DNA from: an uncultured Oscillospiraceae bacterium
GTDB taxonomy: Bacteria; Bacillota; Clostridia; Oscillospirales; Acutalibacteraceae
Length of the DNA stretch: 5,930 bases
Assembly (NCBI GenBank): GCA_900549155.1
Contig: URNF01000120.1
Coordinates: forward strand, 1-5,930
Reading direction: 5' to 3'
Below the pieces are notes generated by a model, which saw only the letters and a program-made list of their open reading frames with translations, had not been told where the DNA came from and searched no databases. Shown here piece by piece: positions 1-5,855 of the stretch; position 1 is the first letter of the stretch, and each line of letters starts with the position of its first letter. The position numbers and the translations under genes are program-made.

Positions 1-17
1 GTCCTGCGGACTTTTTT
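1..17 (+). terminator. Right part of a plus-strand intrinsic terminator, cut by the window edge
   Basis: The first 11 bases form a short hairpin (GTCC, loop TGC, GGAC) followed at once by six T residues (12-17), the expected form of a rho-independent terminator read left to right. The left arm may extend beyond the window, so the real stem is probably longer than the 4 bp seen. It would end a plus-strand gene lying to the left and converging on the TtcA-family gene. It could also be one side of a bidirectional terminator if A residues lie to the left. Confidence 0.5.
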
Positions 18-26
18 GACAGTCTG

Positions 27-54
27 GGGCGGCAGACCGTTCGGCCTGCCGCCC
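27..54 (-). terminator. GC-rich stem-loop just downstream of the TtcA-family gene
   Basis: A perfect 9-bp inverted repeat pairs 27-35 (GGGCGGCAG) with 46-54 (CTGCCGCCC) around a 10-base loop. It begins 7 bases beyond the stop codon of the minus-strand gene, which suggests a 3' end signal for that transcript. Read on the minus strand, however, it is followed by CAGACTGTC and then A residues, not a U tract. Read on the plus strand it is followed by a weak T run (59-62). It may therefore be a 3' stabilising hairpin, a weak terminator, or a second terminator for the gene to the left. Confidence 0.5.
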
Positions 55-61
55 TGCCTTT

Positions 62-883
62 TCAGTATTCATCGAGAAAGTCGTATGCAGCGTCGCCCTT
101 GTGCCAGCTGCGGATGGTTTCAAGGTTCACATTGTCCGCGCTGCGGAAAATGTTGCTGTCCACCTGCGGATTGTCCCGCCGCAGAGCGGCGATGAGCCGC
201 TTCACTTCCTGCCGCTTTGACTGCATCGTGTCCTCGGCAAGCCCCGCCGTCATGCGACAGGCGCAGCGGATGAACGAAAGCCCGTTATACCGCTGCCAGG
301 CGAGGATGTCCGCCTCGCGCACAAAATACAGCGGACGAATGAGCTGCATCCCCTCAAAGTTCGTGCTGTGCAGCTTCGGCATCATGGTGCGCATTTCCGC
401 GCCGTAGAGCATGCTCATGAGGGTCGTCTCGATCACATCATCAAAGTGATGTCCGAGCGCGATCTTGTTGCAGCCGAGATCCTTTGCGTATTTATAGAGA
501 TACCCGCGACGCATCCGCGCGCAGAGATAGCAGGGCGCGCCCGCCGTCTGCTTGTCCACCACGTTGAAAACGGGGGCGTCGAAAATGTGAATCGGGATGC
601 CGAGGGTCGCGGCGTTTTCTTCGATCTTTTTGCGGTTCTCCGACGCATAGCCGGGGTCCATCACCAAAAATTCCGTGTGAAACGGCACCTCGCTGCCGTG
701 GTTTTCCAGCTCCTGCATACACATCGCCAGCAGCATGGAGTCCTTGCCGCCGGAAATGCAGACCGCCACTCTGTCCCCCGCTTCCAGCATTTTATATTCC
801 TTGAGAGCACCGATGAAGCGATTCCAGATGGGCTTTCGATATTTCTTGATGATGCTGCGCTGTGCCGTTTGCTGTGTCGTCAT
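62..883 (-). CDS. ttcA: TtcA-family PP-loop ATPase, probable tRNA thiolation enzyme
   Basis: The 273-residue product belongs to the PP-loop (adenine nucleotide alpha hydrolase) superfamily, most like TtcA, which adenylates cytidine 32 of certain tRNAs and replaces its oxygen with sulfur using a [4Fe-4S] cluster; it would be cytosolic. Visible motifs are the PP-loop SGGKDS at about residues 44-49, CxxC at 118-121 (CYLC), the family motif GHHFDD at 144-149, and IRPLYFVRE at 182-190. A further Cys pair (CAC, 207 and 209) lies where E. coli TtcA has its third cluster cysteine in a CxxC setting. I chose ATG 883 because it overlaps the stop of the upstream flippase gene as ATGA and has an AAAGGG site at 892-897; an in-frame ATG at 931 would lie inside the flippase gene. 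It is the second gene of that operon and should be translated by coupling. The symbol is at family level: the exact tRNA substrate is not shown by sequence. Confidence 0.88.
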   Translation of the reverse strand: MTTQQTAQRSIIKKYRKPIWNRFIGALKEYKMLEAGDRVAVCISGGKDSMLLAMCMQELENHGSEVPFHTEFLVMDPGYASENRKKIEENAATLGIPIHIFDAPVFNVVDKQTAGAPCYLCARMRRGYLYKYAKDLGCNKIALGHHFDDVIETTLMSMLYGAEMRTMMPKLHSTNFEGMQLIRPLYFVREADILAWQRYNGLSFIRCACRMTAGLAEDTMQSKRQEVKRLIAALRRDNPQVDSNIFRSADNVNLETIRSWHKGDAAYDFLDEY

Positions 884-2286
884 GCCGTTTTCCCTTTCTT
901 TGAGCCGACGACCGCCAGCACCGCCTGCCACAGTGTTTTGAAGTTCACGGCAAGTACCAAGAGGAGCAGCACCGCTTCAATGATCATCCAGCCGCGGCAT
1001 TCGGCGACCATGACCGCCGCCTGCACACAGACGACCGCAAGGTTAAACAGAAAGCGCGGCAGATCCCACTGCATGGGAATGAGTCGACGGCTGTGCAGCG
1101 CCCGCACGGTGAACACCAGCGCATAGCTGAGGGCGGTCGAGATCGCCGCACCCTGCACGCCCCAAACGGGAATGAGCAGCAAATTGCCGATGATGTTGGC
1201 GACAGCGCCGAGCACCGTCGTCCACAGCGTGCTTTTGCTGCGCTTTTCCACCACATAGATCGAACCTAAGAAGGTCACAAGGCAGGAGAACACCGTGGCG
1301 ATGATGAGCACGGGGATATACTGCCACGACGCATAAAACGACTCCGCGACCAAAATCCTCGTGATGACCTTGGCAAACACAATAAGCCCCGACGCAGACA
1401 AAAACATCACCGACTGATACATCGAGAACACGCGGCTGAAGAACTGCTGCCGTTCAAGACGGCTTTTCTCGGACAGCACCGACAGCTGCCAGGCGTCCAT
1501 GAAGATGCCGCAAAGTAAGATCATGATGGTGGGTATCTTATAGGACACCGCATACAGACCGTTGGCATCCGCACCGATGACCGCCTTGACGATATAGCGG
1601 TCGGACACGTCCGTTACCCACCACAAAACGGTCGTCGGGATGAGTGGCACGGAATATTTGAGCATGGCGCGCCACACCGCTTTGTCCAGCTTTGCAAAGC
1701 GCAGATAGCGATAGAGCTTTGCCGTCACCGTGAGGAACAGGATCGTGCCGATGTCGGACAGGACGATCGCCAAAATATAGCCGAGGATGCCCCATTGGAA
1801 CACCAGCAAAAACAAAAGGTCAAACAGCAGCGTCAGCGCCGTTCCCAGCACCCCGCTCGCCGCATACAGGCGCACATGACCGAGCGCCTTCGTGAACCGT
1901 GCACACAGATAGTGCAGCATGGAGCATAAAACAAACACATAGATCCAGGGCGTATATCCGTCCGCGATCGGCAAGAGCCGCACGGCGGGATACAAAAGGC
2001 AGAAAGCACCGAAGCCGATGAAGATGGTGACAAAGCCGGAGGTGAACACCGCGCGGTGATCGATCTCGTCGTCGATGCCGAAACGCAAAATACCCTCGTT
2101 GATGCCGAGCGACACCAGCGGAATGAGCAGATTTGCCGTCTGCACCAACAGATCGACGATACCGTATTCGCCCTTTGTGAGCACATGGGTATACAGCGGC
2201 ACCAGCAGGAAGGTCAGAAGTTTCGAGCTGAATGTGCCGATGCCCAGGATAAAGGTGGTGGAAAACAGCTTTTTATAGCGATTCAC
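880..2286 (-). CDS. Polysaccharide biosynthesis flippase, MOP/Wzx-type membrane protein
   Basis: This 468-residue, strongly hydrophobic protein resembles the oligosaccharide flippases of the MOP exporter superfamily (polysaccharide biosynthesis protein family), which move lipid-linked sugar units across the cytoplasmic membrane for capsule, teichoic or other surface polymers. The N-terminus carries the typical pattern TFSSKLLTFLLVPLYTHVLT (18-37) followed by EYGIVDLL. Repeated hydrophobic stretches, for example near 81-102, 113-127, 144-188, 251-266, 292-312, 322-346, 355-374, 380-395 and 411-458, suit about 12-14 membrane helices; the central SVPLIP (212-217) and GLYAVSYKIP (243-252) segments are also family-like. 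The chosen start is GTG at 2286, with AAAGGGGG at 2293-2300 six bases upstream; extending to an ATG at 2415 would mean translating through the promoter and terminator. No glycosyltransferase lies nearby, so the substrate is unknown; a lipid II or sporulation-related flippase role cannot be excluded. Confidence 0.88.
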   Translation of the reverse strand: MNRYKKLFSTTFILGIGTFSSKLLTFLLVPLYTHVLTKGEYGIVDLLVQTANLLIPLVSLGINEGILRFGIDDEIDHRAVFTSGFVTIFIGFGAFCLLYPAVRLLPIADGYTPWIYVFVLCSMLHYLCARFTKALGHVRLYAASGVLGTALTLLFDLLFLLVFQWGILGYILAIVLSDIGTILFLTVTAKLYRYLRFAKLDKAVWRAMLKYSVPLIPTTVLWWVTDVSDRYIVKAVIGADANGLYAVSYKIPTIMILLCGIFMDAWQLSVLSEKSRLERQQFFSRVFSMYQSVMFLSASGLIVFAKVITRILVAESFYASWQYIPVLIIATVFSCLVTFLGSIYVVEKRSKSTLWTTVLGAVANIIGNLLLIPVWGVQGAAISTALSYALVFTVRALHSRRLIPMQWDLPRFLFNLAVVCVQAAVMVAECRGWMIIEAVLLLLVLAVNFKTLWQAVLAVVGSKKGKTA

Positions 2287-2292
2287 GGTATG

Positions 2293-2300
2293 CCCCCTTT
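2293..2300 (-). promoter_or_regulatory. Ribosome binding site that fixes the GTG start of the flippase
   Basis: On the minus strand AAAGGGGG lies six bases (CATACC) before GTG 2286. No ATG in frame has comparable placement, and the only longer alternative begins upstream of the promoter. Confidence 0.75.
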
Positions 2301-2316
2301 CCGCATATAGACCTAT

Positions 2317-2345
2317 ATTGTACACGCAAACGCGAAAAAATGCAA
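2317..2345 (-). promoter_or_regulatory. Sigma-A type promoter of the flippase/TtcA-family operon
   Basis: On the minus strand a -35 box TTGCAT (2340-2345) and a -10 box TACAAT (2317-2322) are separated by exactly 17 bases. Transcription should start near 2310, giving a leader of roughly 25 bases before the GTG start. The promoter lies immediately after the terminator of the upstream lipoprotein gene, so the two minus-strand units appear to be transcribed separately. Confidence 0.78.
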
Positions 2346-2354
2346 GTACATATG

Positions 2355-2384
2355 AAAACACCCCGTCCGCAGACGGGGTGTTTT
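2355..2384 (-). terminator. Symmetric intrinsic terminator of the lipoprotein gene
   Basis: A perfect 13-bp inverted repeat (2355-2367 with 2372-2384, four-base loop CGCA) has a GC-rich core, CACCCCGTC paired with GACGGGGTG, flanked by AAAA and TTTT. It starts 11 bases after the lipoprotein stop. Being symmetric it can form on either strand, but only a minus-strand gene feeds into it here. The U run is only four long on the minus strand before a C, so efficiency may be moderate. Confidence 0.85.
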
Positions 2385-2395
2385 GCCGTAAATTT

Positions 2396-3139
2396 TCAGC
2401 CCTTCGGCTCTGCAAAGGTCAGCACCGTGCCGACCTTAATGCCGCCGCAGCCGCCAAACGCACCGGAAACGGCAGTGCATTTGAGGTTGCCGCCGTCGGG
2501 AGCAAGCGTGAGAGAAGCGCCGTCCTCATCCGTCACGGTGACGCTCTCGCCGTTGACGCGCACGGTGAGGTTCGAGTTGCTTCCCGCGCCGTTGTAATAC
2601 AGAACACCGTTATAGTTTATGCATTGCTGCCGGATATTCTCGTCCTTTTGCATTTCCTCTGACAGGGAGCTGAGCGGCGCAGCGACACCGACATAAGCAT
2701 GCGGCCTTGTCCACAGGATCAGACTGATGCTGTATAATTGCTTTTCATGGATGAGCTTTGTCTGGAAACCGCCCTGCTTTGCCATCAGCGTTGCCAGCGA
2801 CACATACTGCGGATCCTTTGCGCCGCAGCGCGTGCACACGCCGTCTTTATAGGTGTGCGTGCACGCCGTCGCCTTTGTCGTTGCCGCCGGCTGGTTTTTC
2901 GCGGTGGTCGCGTTCACTTTCGCCGCGGTTGTCTTTGCCGCCGACGCTGCCGTCGTCTGCGCTGCGGGCGCAGCGGTCGTTTCCGCCTCGCTGCCGGTCG
3001 TCTCACCTGTAGTCGTTGCGGCAGTCGCAGCGTCTGCGGTCGTGCCGTCGGTGTTCGATACCTGTGTGTCGGACTTGCCGCATGCGCAAAGTGTGAGGAT
3101 CATGCAAAGCGCCAGCAAAAGCCCAAAAATCCTTTTCAT
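2396..3139 (-). CDS. Secreted lipoprotein with Ala/Thr-rich linker and a Cys/His knuckle; function unknown
   Basis: The 247-residue product starts with a lipoprotein signal peptide: MKRIF, a hydrophobic core, then LCAC with the lipidated Cys at about residue 20. It should be anchored to the outer face of the cytoplasmic membrane. Residues about 24-92 form a low-complexity Ala/Thr-rich spacer (TTAA, KTTAAK), likely an extended, possibly glycosylated stalk through the wall. A short motif follows, CTHTYKDGVCTRCG (93-106), whose Cys93, His95, Cys102 and Cys105 could bind zinc; similar 'CxH.(Y/W)..GxCxxCG' units occur in clostridial surface proteins. The remaining domain (about 111-247), with Cys173, Cys221 and Cys231, is not one I recognise; it is rich in beta-type and Gly/Asn segments. 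ATG 3139 is chosen because AGGAGG (3147-3152) sits seven bases upstream and the signal peptide begins there; the longer frame to 3262 would cross the promoter. It is monocistronic, between its own promoter and terminator. Confidence 0.88.
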   Translation of the reverse strand: MKRIFGLLLALCMILTLCACGKSDTQVSNTDGTTADAATAATTTGETTGSEAETTAAPAAQTTAASAAKTTAAKVNATTAKNQPAATTKATACTHTYKDGVCTRCGAKDPQYVSLATLMAKQGGFQTKLIHEKQLYSISLILWTRPHAYVGVAAPLSSLSEEMQKDENIRQQCINYNGVLYYNGAGSNSNLTVRVNGESVTVTDEDGASLTLAPDGGNLKCTAVSGAFGGCGGIKVGTVLTFAEPKG

Positions 3140-3146
3140 GGTTTTC

Positions 3147-3152
3147 CCTCCT
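3147..3152 (-). promoter_or_regulatory. Strong ribosome binding site deciding the lipoprotein start
   Basis: AGGAGG on the minus strand lies seven bases before ATG 3139, within a GCAGGAGGG context. It supports this start over in-frame ATGs further upstream. Confidence 0.85.
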
Positions 3153-3170
3153 GCAAATATTGTCGAAACC

Positions 3171-3199
3171 ATTGTAGCACGCGGCGATGCGTCTGTCAA
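3171..3199 (-). promoter_or_regulatory. Sigma-A type promoter of the lipoprotein gene
   Basis: On the minus strand a consensus -35 TTGACA (3194-3199) and a -10 TACAAT (3171-3176) are 17 bases apart. The start of transcription is expected near 3164, about 25 bases before the ATG. It diverges from the plus-strand promoter at 3214-3242. Confidence 0.85.
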
Positions 3200-3213
3200 A
3201 CGCGATCTTTGCA

Positions 3214-3242
3214 TTGACAAAACCCGCGCTTGCCGATACAAT
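3214..3242 (+). promoter_or_regulatory. Sigma-A type promoter of the small protein/tex operon
   Basis: A consensus -35 TTGACA (3214-3219) and -10 TACAAT (3237-3242) are 17 bases apart. The expected start near 3249 leaves only about 14 bases of leader, with GGAGG (3252-3256) almost at the 5' end of the message. No other promoter is apparent for tex. Confidence 0.85.
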
Positions 3243-3262
3243 GATGTAAACGGAGGGATCAT

Positions 3263-3595
3263 ATGGGACTGTTTTCAAAAAAGCGGGAAAAACGCGACCG
3301 ACAGCTGCAGGATGCGCTGATGCAAAAGCTGGACGGCAGAGAGCTTTTATATGTCGTGCGGCGCGGACGTGATGCCGACGGCACGCAGAATGAGACGGTG
3401 CTCGGCAAGGGCGGTCGGTTCATCTGCGCGGGCGGACACGTGAGCGTCATTGCCGGCGGGAATGAGGTGTTTCGCAACGAAGCACCCGAAACGGTCACCT
3501 GCGGCGAGCTGATGGCATTAAACGGCGTGCTGATCCAGGGACATAACGACATCACGGGGCAGGCGGACATTCTTGTCGCCTACTATGCAAAATAG
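3263..3595 (+). CDS. Small conserved-looking protein of unknown function, first gene of the tex operon
   Basis: I do not recognise this 110-residue protein. It begins with a charged, probably helical segment (MGLFSKKREKRDRQLQDALMQ, about 1-21) and continues with a Gly-rich, beta-like region containing GKGGRFICAGGHVSVIAGG (48-66), then EVFRNEAPETVTCGELMALNGVLIQG (68-93), ending DILVAYYAK. It has no signal peptide or membrane segment, so it is likely cytosolic. Two Cys (55 and 80) are isolated and form no obvious metal site. The start is well supported: ATG 3263 with GGAGG six bases upstream, behind a consensus promoter. Its stop is eight bases before the tex ATG, and the tex ribosome site overlaps its TAG, so translation of the two is probably coupled. 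Codon choice and GC content look like those of its neighbours. A role linked to Tex is only inference from position. Confidence 0.85.
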   Translation: MGLFSKKREKRDRQLQDALMQKLDGRELLYVVRRGRDADGTQNETVLGKGGRFICAGGHVSVIAGGNEVFRNEAPETVTCGELMALNGVLIQGHNDITGQADILVAYYAK

Positions 3596-3598
3596 GAG
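3594..3598 (+). promoter_or_regulatory. tex ribosome binding site overlapping the upstream stop codon
   Basis: AGGAG at 3594-3598 shares its first two bases with the TAG stop (3593-3595) of the preceding gene and lies five bases from ATG 3604. Ribosomes finishing the first gene would sit on the tex start region, favouring coupled translation. Confidence 0.75.
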
Positions 3599-3603
3599 TC
3601 TAT

Positions 3604-5757
3604 ATGAACATTACAGAAACACTGGCAAAGGAACTGCATCTGCGCATACCGCAGGTGGAGAACACCGTAAAGCTGCTCGACGACGGCTGTACCGTGCCGT
3701 TTATCGCGCGCTATCGCAAGGAAATGACCGGATCGCTGGATGATCAGGTCGTGCGTGAGCTGTCCGAACGGCTCGTCTATCTGCGCAATCTCGAGGAGCA
3801 GCGCGAAAAGGTGAGGGCGACCATCACCGAGCAGGGCGCCATGACGGAGGAGATCGCCGCCGCACTGGATGCCGCCGCCACCGTCACCGAGATCGACGAC
3901 ATCTACCGTCCGTTCCGCCCCAAGCGCAAAACGCGCGCTTCGGTCGCAAGAGAGCGGGGACTGGCGCCGCTGGCTGAGCTTTTGTATGCGCAGGAACGCG
4001 ACTGCCCCGACCCGCTCGTTGCCGCCGCTGAATACATCACCGAGGAGGTGCCGGATGCACAGGCGGCGCTGCAGGGAGCAATGGACATCATCGCCGAGAC
4101 GATCTCCGACGATGCCGCTCTGCGCAGACGACTGCGCAATATCCTTTTTGCCAACGGCTTTCTCGTTTCCAAAGCGGCAAAGGAAGAGGACAGCGTCTAC
4201 AGATTATATTATGACTATAAAGAGCCGTTAAACCGCATTGCGGGGCATCGCGTTTTGGCGATCGATCGCGGTGAACGTGAGGAATTTCTCAAAGTCTCCG
4301 TGTCCATGCCGCCGGACAAGGCACTGTGGGTGATCGCATCGCTGCACGTCAAAGAGGGCAGCGCCGCCACCGAGACGGTGCGCCTGGCGGCGGAGGACGC
4401 CTATGACCGCCTTTTGTTCCCCGCGCTTTGCCGCGAAATGCGCAATCAGCTGACCGAGACGGCAGCCGACGCCGCCATCAAGGTGTTTGCCGAAAACCTG
4501 CGGCAGCTGCTGATGCAGCCGCCCATCAAAGGGAAAACGGTTTTGGGACTCGATCCGGGCTATCGCAACGGCTGCAAAACCGCCGTCGTCGATCCGACGG
4601 GCAAGGTGCTCAAAACCGGTGTTATCTATCCTGTACCGCCGTTCAACAAGGTGGAGCAGGCGGAAAAGTTGCTTTCCGAGTGGATCAGCACCTATCACGT
4701 CGACGTCATCGCCATCGGCAACGGCACCGCCTCGCACGAGACGGAGGTGTTTGCCGCCGATCTCATCAAAAAGCTGCCGCAAAAGCTCGCCTATATGGTC
4801 GTCAGCGAAGCGGGCGCGTCCGTCTATTCCGCATCAAAGCTGGCGGCGGAAGAGTTCCCCGACTTTGATGTTTCGGTGCGCAGCGCCGTTTCCATTGCCA
4901 GACGGCTGCAGGACCCGCTCGCGGAGCTTGTGAAGATCGATCCGAAGTCCATCGGCGTCGGACAATACCAGCACGATATGCCCCAAGCACACCTGTCGGA
5001 AGCGCTCTCCGGCGTGGTGGAGGATTGCGTCAACAGCGTCGGCGTCGATCTCAACACCGCCTCTGCACCGCTCCTGTCCCGCGTTGCGGGCATTTCCGCC
5101 GCTGTCGCCGCGAACATCATCGCCTTTCGTGAGGAAAACGGCGCGTTCACCGCGCGCACGCAGCTGAAAAAGGTGAAAAAGCTCGGTCCGAAAGCGTTTG
5201 AGCAGGCAGCAGGCTTCTTGCGCATCCCCGACGCCGCCGAGGTGCTCGACCGCACCGCCGTGCACCCCGAAAGCTATGCGGCGGCGAAAAAGCTGATGAC
5301 GCTGCTGCACATTGACGCGGCGGCGCTCCCTGCGTCCGCTGCCGATCTGCCGCAGAAGATCGAAAGCTACGGCGCGGAGAAGCTCGCCGCAGAGCTTGCG
5401 ATCGGCGTGCCGACACTGACGGACATTGCCGCCGAGTTGAAGCGTCCGGGGCGCGACCCGCGTGAGGAGCTGCCGCCGCCGCTTTTGCGCACCGATGTGC
5501 TCGGCATCGAAAGCCTGAAGCCCGGCATGGAGCTGACCGGCACGGTGCGCAACATCATCGACTTCGGCGCATTCGTGGACATCGGCGTGCACCAGGATGG
5601 GCTTGTGCACATCTCGCAGATCACCGACAGATTCATCAAGCACCCCCTTGAGGTGTTGAAGGTCGGCGACATCGTGAAGGTGTGGGTGCTCAAGGTGGAT
5701 GTGCCGCAAAAGCGCATTAGCCTCACCATGAAGCCGCCGAAAACCGACGGCGCCTAA
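3604..5757 (+). CDS. tex: Tex family RNA-binding transcription accessory protein (YhgF/YdcI type)
   Basis: The 717-residue product is full length for Tex (Bacillus members are about 720). Tex is a cytosolic nucleic-acid-binding protein implicated in transcription; its precise biochemical role is still poorly defined. The N-terminal helical region has the hallmark TVPFIARYRKEMTGSLDD (30-47) and IDDIYRPFRPKRKTRASVARERGLAPLA (97-124 region). A YqgF/RNase H-like domain runs from about 311, with GLDPGYRNGCKTAVVD (315-330), AIGNGTASHETE (370-381) and SEAGASVYSAS (401-411). Two helix-hairpin-helix units follow, around VGVDLNTASAPLLSRVAGI (479-497) and LKKVKKLGPKAFEQAAGFLRI (521-541). An S1 RNA-binding domain (about 640-710, GTVRNIIDFGAFVDIGVHQDGLVHIS) is followed by only a seven-residue tail. 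ATG 3604 is the natural start, with AGGAG at proper spacing. All usual domains are present with no frameshift. It is second in an operon behind a small unknown gene. Confidence 0.97.
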   Translation: MNITETLAKELHLRIPQVENTVKLLDDGCTVPFIARYRKEMTGSLDDQVVRELSERLVYLRNLEEQREKVRATITEQGAMTEEIAAALDAAATVTEIDDIYRPFRPKRKTRASVARERGLAPLAELLYAQERDCPDPLVAAAEYITEEVPDAQAALQGAMDIIAETISDDAALRRRLRNILFANGFLVSKAAKEEDSVYRLYYDYKEPLNRIAGHRVLAIDRGEREEFLKVSVSMPPDKALWVIASLHVKEGSAATETVRLAAEDAYDRLLFPALCREMRNQLTETAADAAIKVFAENLRQLLMQPPIKGKTVLGLDPGYRNGCKTAVVDPTGKVLKTGVIYPVPPFNKVEQAEKLLSEWISTYHVDVIAIGNGTASHETEVFAADLIKKLPQKLAYMVVSEAGASVYSASKLAAEEFPDFDVSVRSAVSIARRLQDPLAELVKIDPKSIGVGQYQHDMPQAHLSEALSGVVEDCVNSVGVDLNTASAPLLSRVAGISAAVAANIIAFREENGAFTARTQLKKVKKLGPKAFEQAAGFLRIPDAAEVLDRTAVHPESYAAAKKLMTLLHIDAAALPASAADLPQKIESYGAEKLAAELAIGVPTLTDIAAELKRPGRDPREELPPPLLRTDVLGIESLKPGMELTGTVRNIIDFGAFVDIGVHQDGLVHISQITDRFIKHPLEVLKVGDIVKVWVLKVDVPQKRISLTMKPPKTDGA

Positions 5758-5772
5758 AACTGATCGGACACA

Positions 5773-5806
5773 GATTTTCCCGCCGCAGAAATGCGGCGGG
5801 AAAATC
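5773..5806 (+). terminator. Perfect 14-bp stem-loop after tex, probable transcript end
   Basis: Positions 5773-5786 (GATTTTCCCGCCGC) pair perfectly with 5793-5806 around the six-base loop AGAAAT, starting 15 bases after the tex stop. Such a stem in this place suggests a transcription end or 3' protecting hairpin. The T run is in the left arm and an A-rich stretch (5808-5823) follows, so the usual U tract after the stem is missing when read on the plus strand. It may be non-canonical or mainly stabilise the message. Confidence 0.6.
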
Positions 5807-5826
5807 GCAAAAATTACAAAAAAGCC

Positions 5827-5855
5827 TTGACAATCCCGCCGCCGCGTGCTATAGT
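5827..5855 (+). promoter_or_regulatory. Sigma-A type promoter of the tRNA-Tyr gene
   Basis: A consensus -35 TTGACA (5827-5832) and a -10 TATAGT (5850-5855) are separated by 17 bases, preceded by an A-rich stretch (5808-5823) that could act as an UP-like element. Transcription should start near 5862, about 14 bases before the mature tRNA. The -10 box is bracketed by a 6-bp inverted repeat, CGCGTG (5843-5848) and CACGCG (5860-5865). Confidence 0.85.

Noticed and set aside
16..38. TTGACA at 16-21 as a -35 box of a plus-strand promoter
   Set aside because: At a 17-base spacing the sequence is GTTCGG, with no -10-like hexamer nearby and no plus-strand gene following.
368..1126. Plus-strand open frame of 252 codons opposite the TtcA-family and flippase genes
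   Set aside because: It is antisense to two well-supported genes, spans their junction, and shows no motif, ribosome site or promoter.
2287..2415. Longer N-terminus for the flippase starting at 2415
   Set aside because: The extra codons would be read from the terminator hairpin and the promoter, before the expected transcription start, and have no family similarity.
2853..3060. Possible DNA repeat array in the lipoprotein stalk region
   Set aside because: The repetition is at the level of Ala/Thr/Lys residues with varied codons and lengths; no regular unit, spacer or flanking duplication suggests a CRISPR, VNTR or mobile element.
3140..3262. Riboswitch or structured leader between the divergent genes
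   Set aside because: Both predicted leaders are only about 14-25 bases long, too short for a riboswitch, and the region is accounted for by the two promoters and ribosome sites.
2738..3320. Plus-strand frames rich in Arg/Cys or Val/Ala opposite the lipoprotein gene
   Set aside because: The composition is the complement of the repetitive Ala/Thr codons of the lipoprotein stalk; the frame at 2853-3320 also runs through the divergent promoter region.
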